NCBI GenBank assembly: GCA_031548675.1
Contig: JAVBQU010000186.1
Location: 1 to 10,233 of the forward strand
Direction of reading: 5' to 3'
Length of the DNA: 10,233 nucleotides
Origin: JAVBQU01 sp031548675
GTDB lineage: Bacteria; Bacteroidota; Bacteroidia; Bacteroidales; P3
Under the pieces are notes generated by a model. That model ran no database searches. It was given only the letters and a program-made list of their open reading frames with translations, and was not told where the DNA came from. Both the position numbers and the translations under genes were made by a program. Within the stretch, counting starts at the first letter, position 1; every line of letters starts with the position of its first letter. Shown piece after piece: positions 5,942 through 10,233 of this stretch.

Positions 5942-7612
5942 ATGATACTAGACAAAGTGCATAAAATAATTTTCTATGTCATAACCTTTATTGGACTTTG
6001 TTTTAGCTGTGCCGTACCTCGGGCTCCCGAAGGAGGTCCAAGAGACCAAACTCCCCCTAAAATTACCCAAAGTACTCCTGCCAATTTTTCTACCAACTAT
6101 ACTCAAAGACATATTGCTATTCACTTCGATGAATATATTGAACTTAAAGATCTTTCCAGCCAATTACTTGTATCGCCGGCTCCCAAAGAAGCTCCGGAAA
6201 TTAATGTAAAAGGGAAAACTTTACATATTGATTTTACCGAAGAACTTCTGCCTAACACAACCTACAATGTGTATTTAGGCAACGCTGTTGCAGATTATAC
6301 CGAAGGAAATACATTTAAGGATTTTAATTTTTGTTTTTCGACAGGAAATTATATCGATTCGATGCAGATTAAGGGTACAGTAAAAAATGCGCTGACTTTG
6401 CAACCCGAAAAAAATATTTCGGTTATGCTTTATACAGAAAATATTGATTCCTTACCATCAACTGCCCTACCCTATTATATTACAAAAACCAATGATGCAG
6501 GAGAATTTCACTTTCGTAACATCCAGAATATTCCCTATAAAATTACAGCTGTTAACGATGCAAATGCGAATCAAAAATATGACGCAGATGAATATTTTGC
6601 ATTTATAGATTCAATGATTTACCCTGTTTATATCCCTCCGGCAACAAACGATTCAACAGTAAAAGATTCTGTTCAAAAGCCTGATTTTACATCAAATCCT
6701 GTTGAACTTTTATTATTTAAGGAAGCCAAAATACAGCAAGCCGTTTTAAATTCAGGATTTTCCGAAAACGGGGTGTTGAATATTTCATACCAAATACCCG
6801 AAAAGCTATCGGTAAAAGTCTTAAAATCAACTCCGGAAAATATAGATTATACACTTTTTTATGTTGATTCATTAAATGCATTGACCTGTTTTTTTAAAGA
6901 TAAAAATGTTACATTTGCAGAGTTATGGGTTTCAGGCAAAAATGATTTTAGCGATACTGTAAAAGTAGAGTTTTTTAAAAAAGTAAAAGATGTTGAACCT
7001 TGGTTTACTGTTCAAAGTAACATTCAATCACAACAAGATTTCTTTAAAATGCCCGAATTGTTGTTCAGTTATCCCATAACAGATTTTGAAGCACGTAAAA
7101 TCAAATTGCTGAAAATACAAGATTCATCTACAGTTGCTGTAAAATACACATGGAACGATTCTATTCATAAACATTTGATTCTGAATTCCACTTTAGAAGA
7201 AGGAATGACTTATCAATTGCTAATCGATAGTTTATGTTTTAAAGATATGTATGGGCGTAAAAATCAGATTTTTTCGCAGACATTCTCAACAACAACACAA
7301 AAAGAATATGGAGAATTATCGCTAAAAATGGAATTGCCGGATAATCAAAACTACCTACTGCAGTTGATTGAAGATGGAAAAAGCACAATTGCACAGGAAA
7401 TAAATATTAATCAAAGCAAAACCGTACATTTTATCCATATACAACCCGCAACTTATATTGTTCGTGTAATATATGATGAAAATAATAACCGGCAATGGGA
7501 CACCGGAAAATATAGCGAAAAGAAACAGGCAGAAAAGGTTAAATTATTCTCTAAAAAAATTACATTGAAAGCCAACTGGACTGTTGAAGAAAGTTGGAAA
7601 TTGGAAAAATAA
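5942..7612 (+). CDS. Lipoprotein with N-terminal Ig-like (Big_5/SbsA-type) domain
   Basis: A 556-residue protein with a lipoprotein signal: a hydrophobic stretch (residues 9-21) ends at Cys23 (C-F-S-C), the probable lipidated cysteine. After it comes a PRAPEGGPRDQTPPK motif (26-40), widespread in this Bacteroidota family. Residues about 37-137 form a Big_5-like Ig domain (P-x-N-x-S-T-N, I-x-I-x-F-D-E-Y-I, L-L-P-N-T-T-Y, F-S-T-G). A prealbumin-like segment follows at about 140-225 with an EF-hand-like loop, D-A-N-A-N-Q-K-Y-D-A-D-E (206-217). A second loop, D-E-N-N-N-R-Q-W-D-T-G-K, sits at 512-523. The protein should be anchored in the outer membrane or facing the periplasm. The family's function is not known; calcium binding is inferred from the loops. 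It is 31 bases upstream of the EnvC-like gene, so the two are probably co-transcribed. The first ATG at 5937 runs into a stop after two codons, so the start at 5942 is used. Confidence 0.85.
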   Translation: MILDKVHKIIFYVITFIGLCFSCAVPRAPEGGPRDQTPPKITQSTPANFSTNYTQRHIAIHFDEYIELKDLSSQLLVSPAPKEAPEINVKGKTLHIDFTEELLPNTTYNVYLGNAVADYTEGNTFKDFNFCFSTGNYIDSMQIKGTVKNALTLQPEKNISVMLYTENIDSLPSTALPYYITKTNDAGEFHFRNIQNIPYKITAVNDANANQKYDADEYFAFIDSMIYPVYIPPATNDSTVKDSVQKPDFTSNPVELLLFKEAKIQQAVLNSGFSENGVLNISYQIPEKLSVKVLKSTPENIDYTLFYVDSLNALTCFFKDKNVTFAELWVSGKNDFSDTVKVEFFKKVKDVEPWFTVQSNIQSQQDFFKMPELLFSYPITDFEARKIKLLKIQDSSTVAVKYTWNDSIHKHLILNSTLEEGMTYQLLIDSLCFKDMYGRKNQIFSQTFSTTTQKEYGELSLKMELPDNQNYLLQLIEDGKSTIAQEININQSKTVHFIHIQPATYIVRVIYDENNNRQWDTGKYSEKKQAEKVKLFSKKITLKANWTVEESWKLEK

Positions 7613-7643
7613 AATTGAAATTTTCTATAGAATCTAATTGAAA

Positions 7644-9005
7644 ATGCATTATTCAAAAATAAATACTAAGCTTCTCAAAATCTGCCTCTCCCTTGCATTT
7701 TTATTATGCAGCATGATAAGTTTTGCCCAATTAAGCAAACAGCAATTGCTTGAAAATAAAAAGAAATTAGAAGAAGAAATAAAGTATAACAACCAGTTAT
7801 TAGAACAGACGCAAAAGAGCACCAAAAAATCGCTAAATCAAATTGCTATTATTCAAAAACAAATAGCAGACAGAGAACGGTTAATTAATAATATTAATCA
7901 AGAAATCGGACTTGCCGATGCTGAAATCAACAAGACTCATACCGAAATAGATAAGCTTACCACAGATATTCAAAAAATAAAAGCAGAATACGGGAAAATG
8001 ATTTATTATTCCTATCGAAATAAAGATAGGAAATATCAGCTTATGTATATTTTAGCTTCCGATAATATTTCGCAGGCATATCGGCGATTCCGTTATTTTC
8101 AGCAATATAACGAATATTTGAAAAAACAAGCATTGCTCATCCAGCAAAAGCAATCAGAATTATCTCAAAAACAGCAGGTTTTAGAAGTTCAAAAACAAGA
8201 AAAAACAACTTTGTTAGGAAAAGAGCAAGTTCAAAAAAATCAATTGGCAAATGAGCAGGATAAGAAAACCAAAGCCGTACAAGAACTCAAAAAACAAGAA
8301 AAAGATATACGAAAACAAATTCAGCAAAAACAAGCCCAATCAAAACAATTACAGAAAAAGATAGAAGCCGTAATTGCAGAAGAAATTCGTAAAGCCAGAG
8401 AAAGAGAAAAAAAGGCTGCCGAAGCAGCTGCAAAAGCTGCCCGCGAAGCAAAAAAAGAAGCCAAAGAAACAGCCAATGCTGCAAAGCCGGCAACAACAAA
8501 ACCTGCTGAAAAAGCAGAACCACCAGCCAAACCTGCTGCAAGCTCCCGCAGTGATGTTATGGCACTAACCCCCGAGGAACAAAATCTTGCGAATAGCTTT
8601 GCGAATAACAGAGGGAAACTGCCTTGGCCTACAGAAAGAGGTGTTGTTTCCGAAACTTTCGGAATACATAACCATGAAGAATTAAAAGGGATTGTAAAAG
8701 AAAATAGCGGCATTAGCATTTTAACAACGCCTAATGCCAAAGCACGCTGTGTATTTTCAGGAATTGTAACTACAGTAATGAATCAAACATTCGGAAATCA
8801 GTTTGTCTTAATTAGACATGGCGATTACTTTACAGTTTATACTAATTTGTCTTCAGTAACCGTAAAACCCGGAGACAAAGTCAGCACCAAGCAGGAAATA
8901 GGAACCATTTACACAGACCCTTCAGAAAATAAAACAGAATTGAATTTCCAAATTTGGAAAGGAGCAACCAAATATGATCCAAGCATCTGGTTAATACGAA
9001 AATAA
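7644..9005 (+). CDS. EnvC-like murein hydrolase activator (coiled coil plus degenerate LytM/M23 domain)
   Basis: A 453-residue secreted protein. A signal peptide (hydrophobic core about 12-25) ends at SFA|Q after residue 28. A long Gln/Lys/Glu-rich coiled coil covers about 30-255, followed by an Ala/Lys/Pro-rich linker (about 256-300) and a LytM/M23 domain (about 325-450). The fold's landmarks are present: WPTERGVVSETFG (328-340), V-F-S-G-I-V (370-375), the R-H-G of the core strand (391-393) and V-K-P-G-D-K-V (407-413). The zinc ligands are lost: N354 and S358 stand where HxxxD is expected, and the C-terminal HxH reads N-F-Q (434-436). This matches E. coli EnvC and NlpD, which activate amidases rather than cut peptidoglycan themselves. 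The ATG at 7644 is chosen; an in-frame TTG at 7638 would add two residues. It likely acts in daughter-cell separation, an inference from the family. Confidence 0.85.
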   Translation: MHYSKINTKLLKICLSLAFLLCSMISFAQLSKQQLLENKKKLEEEIKYNNQLLEQTQKSTKKSLNQIAIIQKQIADRERLINNINQEIGLADAEINKTHTEIDKLTTDIQKIKAEYGKMIYYSYRNKDRKYQLMYILASDNISQAYRRFRYFQQYNEYLKKQALLIQQKQSELSQKQQVLEVQKQEKTTLLGKEQVQKNQLANEQDKKTKAVQELKKQEKDIRKQIQQKQAQSKQLQKKIEAVIAEEIRKAREREKKAAEAAAKAAREAKKEAKETANAAKPATTKPAEKAEPPAKPAASSRSDVMALTPEEQNLANSFANNRGKLPWPTERGVVSETFGIHNHEELKGIVKENSGISILTTPNAKARCVFSGIVTTVMNQTFGNQFVLIRHGDYFTVYTNLSSVTVKPGDKVSTKQEIGTIYTDPSENKTELNFQIWKGATKYDPSIWLIRK

Positions 9006-9025
9006 ATAGTTCTGAATCCTATCAA

Positions 9026-9065
9026 AAAGCCCGAAATAAAGTTTAATTTCTTTATTTCGGGCTTT
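9026..9065. terminator. Bidirectional terminator between convergent genes
   Basis: Arms 9026-9041 and 9050-9065 are perfect 16-bp reverse complements around an 8-base loop, with the core GCCCG/CGGGC. The right arm ends in TTT on the plus strand. On the minus strand the A run at 9024-9028 gives a run of five T. It lies 20 bases after the envC-like stop and 18 bases from the protease stop, so it probably ends both transcripts. Confidence 0.85.
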
Positions 9066-9083
9066 CTATTTTACTATGCTTCA

Positions 9084-9683
9084 TCACCTTACAAATAAAT
9101 CAATATACCAATTTACAGCTTTACTAAGCGGTAATATTTCTATATTTATCAAATAAGATGATAATAATACAGCTATCAAAATAAAAGTTCCATATTTAGA
9201 TACTTTAATTTCCCAGCTTTCAGGAATATTTAATAAGCGAAATATTACATGACTTCCATCCAAAGGAGGAAGAGGAATCATATTAAATAGAAACAATACA
9301 AAATTGATAATAATACCATAAAAAAGTAAGTAGAATACAAATTCAGGGACAGAACCTCTGGCAAATTGCAGTATTACTACAAAAAGAAAAGATAAAAGTA
9401 AATTAGAAACAGGTCCTGCAATAGAAATTAAAATTTCATCCCTGCGAGGATTCTTCAAATTGTACTTATTAAACATTACAGGCTTAGCCCAGCCAAAACC
9501 GGCAACTACCAAAAAAATAAACCCAACTAAATCAATATGTTTTATTGGATTCAGGGTTATTCGCCCCATATCTTTTGCTGTAGAATCGCCTAATTTGTAG
9601 GCAGTCCATGCATGAGCACATTCATGCACGGTTAAACCGATGATAATAGCAGGCAGCACATACAATATTCTCTCTAGATCCAT
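9084..9683 (-). CDS. Site-2 protease family intramembrane metalloprotease (peptidase M50)
   Basis: A 199-residue polytopic membrane protein. The first helix carries the zinc motif HECAH (20-24), preceded by a hydrophobic stretch. The third zinc ligand lies in N-M-I-P-L-P-P-L-D-G (134-143), Asp142 of the LDG motif. Also visible are G-R-I-T-L-N-P (40-46), G-W-A-K-P-V (64-69) and G-P-V-S-N (90-94), all standard for the compact bacterial M50 group without a PDZ domain. Such proteins cut substrates within the membrane, but natural substrates of this compact subgroup are mostly unknown, and nothing next to it (no anti-sigma factor) suggests one. The length is slightly under the usual 200-230, with all catalytic motifs intact. 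It runs convergent to envC and has its own promoter at 9702-9734. Confidence 0.92.
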   Translation of the reverse strand: MDLERILYVLPAIIIGLTVHECAHAWTAYKLGDSTAKDMGRITLNPIKHIDLVGFIFLVVAGFGWAKPVMFNKYNLKNPRRDEILISIAGPVSNLLLSFLFVVILQFARGSVPEFVFYLLFYGIIINFVLFLFNMIPLPPLDGSHVIFRLLNIPESWEIKVSKYGTFILIAVLLSSYLINIEILPLSKAVNWYIDLFVR

Positions 9684-9701
9684 TTTATTTAACGTTGAAG
9701 T

Positions 9702-9734
9702 GCAAAGTTAATGATTCAGTCAAGATTATACAAA
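9702..9734 (-). promoter_or_regulatory. Promoter of the site-2 protease gene
   Basis: On the minus strand TTTG (9734-9731), a 20-base spacer and TAACTTTGC (9710-9702) fit the Bacteroidota consensus very well. The transcript would start near 9696, only about 13 bases before the ATG at 9683, so the leader is very short. Confidence 0.65.
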
Positions 9735-9756
9735 CAACTAATCAGCATAGCATTAA

Positions 9757-9793
9757 AAACAAAGACCGCTCTATTAAAATAGAACGGTCTTTG
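9757..9793 (-). terminator. Intrinsic terminator of the gdhA gene
   Basis: Read on the minus strand, arms 9793-9778 and 9775-9760 pair with one mismatch (9769/9784) around a tight A/T loop, with a CAAAGACCG base. Five T residues follow on the minus strand (9759-9755). It starts 23 bases after the gdhA stop at 9817. Confidence 0.75.
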
Positions 9794-9816
9794 AAAATCT
9801 AATTTATAGAATAAAA

Positions 9817-10233
9817 TTAGCAAACGCCTAAATCAATCATTGCATCAGCAACTTTAATGAAGCCGGCAACATTTGCACCTTTTACATAATTAATATATCC
9901 ATCTTTTTCTGTACCATATTTTACACAACTAGTGTGGATATCATTCATCATTTGTTTCAAACGAGTGTCAACTTCTTCAGCAGTCCAGCCTAATTTCAAA
10001 GCATTTTGACTCATTTCTAAACCAGATACTCCAACACCTCCTGCATTAGCAGCTTTACCCGGAGCAAAAATTACTCTTGCTTTTTGCAACTCATGAATAG
10101 CGTCAGCAGTACATCCCATGTTAGAAATTTCGCCAACACATTGAACGCCATTAGCAATCAATTGTTTTGCATCATCAGCATTCAATTCATTTTGAATAGC
10201 ACAAGGCATTGCAATATCCACTTTTAATTCCCA
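9817..10233 (-). CDS. gdhA: Glutamate dehydrogenase (NADP-type), C-terminal part; 5' end outside window
   Basis: The visible 138 codons are the C-terminal end of a hexameric glutamate dehydrogenase, which interconverts 2-oxoglutarate plus ammonium and glutamate in the cytosol. The frame is open to the right edge (it begins W-E-L-K-V-D-I-A), so the GTG at 10221 is an internal valine, not a start. Family landmarks are V-D-I-A-M-P-C-A-x-Q-N-E-L, the coenzyme-side I-A-N-G-V segment, F-A-P-G-K-A-A-N-A-G-G-V and S-G-L-E-M-S-Q-N, then V-K-G-A-N-V-A-G-F-x-K-V-A-D-A-M near the end. The layout resembles E. coli GdhA, hence the NADP-type call, though cofactor preference cannot be fixed without the N-terminal two thirds. 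The segment S-N-M-G-C-T replaces the more usual A-N-M-P-T/S-T. A terminator follows. Confidence 0.93.
   Translation of the reverse strand, partial: WELKVDIAMPCAIQNELNADDAKQLIANGVQCVGEISNMGCTADAIHELQKARVIFAPGKAANAGGVGVSGLEMSQNALKLGWTAEEVDTRLKQMMNDIHTSCVKYGTEKDGYINYVKGANVAGFIKVADAMIDLGVC

Noticed and set aside
7638..7643. In-frame TTG two codons before the EnvC-like ATG
   Set aside because: The ATG at 7644 gives a normal signal peptide and is the stronger start codon.
8321..8740. A 139-codon minus-strand frame rich in Ala, Phe and Ser
   Set aside because: It lies wholly opposite the EnvC-like gene, and its composition is the reverse reading of that gene's Ala/Lys-rich linker.
10221..10233. 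GTG at 10221 as the start of the dehydrogenase fragment
   Set aside because: The frame continues to the window edge with conserved residues (W-E-L-K before it); the codon is an internal valine.

Overview
The window looks like the chromosome of a member of Bacteroidota, most likely an anaerobic Bacteroidales-type lineage. Several signs agree: AT-rich DNA; promoters of the Bacteroidota type (TTG or TTTG, then about 19 bases, then TAnnTTTGC) before several genes; A/T-rich leaders without clear Shine-Dalgarno sequences; and gene families typical of the phylum (GldF, GldG, a DUF4340 partner, the 'Ig-like' lipoprotein). There are no mobile elements, CRISPR arrays or RNA genes that I can support. 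The genus cannot be named from sequence alone.

Layout. Positions 1-499 hold no convincing gene but contain a 16-bp direct repeat and, near the end, a promoter. Positions 500-4207 carry three co-directional genes: gldF (ABC-2 type permease), gldG (auxiliary membrane protein) and a membrane-anchored DUF4340 protein. They end at a strong 19-bp hairpin terminator. No ATPase (GldA) is in view. Next is a small secreted beta-barrel protein (4344-5105), then rplU-rpmA (ribosomal proteins L21 and L27) behind a consensus promoter that carries a perfect palindrome. After a terminator come two cell-envelope genes, a lipoprotein with an Ig-like domain and two calcium-loop-like motifs, and an EnvC-like coiled-coil/LytM protein. 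A bidirectional hairpin separates them from a minus-strand intramembrane site-2 protease. The window closes with the minus-strand 3' part of an NADP-type glutamate dehydrogenase gene.

How the genes fit together. The gldF-gldG-DUF4340 set reads as one envelope transporter module. The lipoprotein and EnvC-like gene, 31 bases apart, read as an envelope/cell-wall pair. The ribosomal pair and the dehydrogenase are housekeeping. This is largely an ordinary core-genome stretch. The points most worth checking are the DUF4340 link to GldFG, the palindrome at the rplU promoter, the repeat pair at the left end, the terminator/promoter overlaps and the loss of zinc ligands in the LytM domain. I found no clear evidence of an undescribed system.
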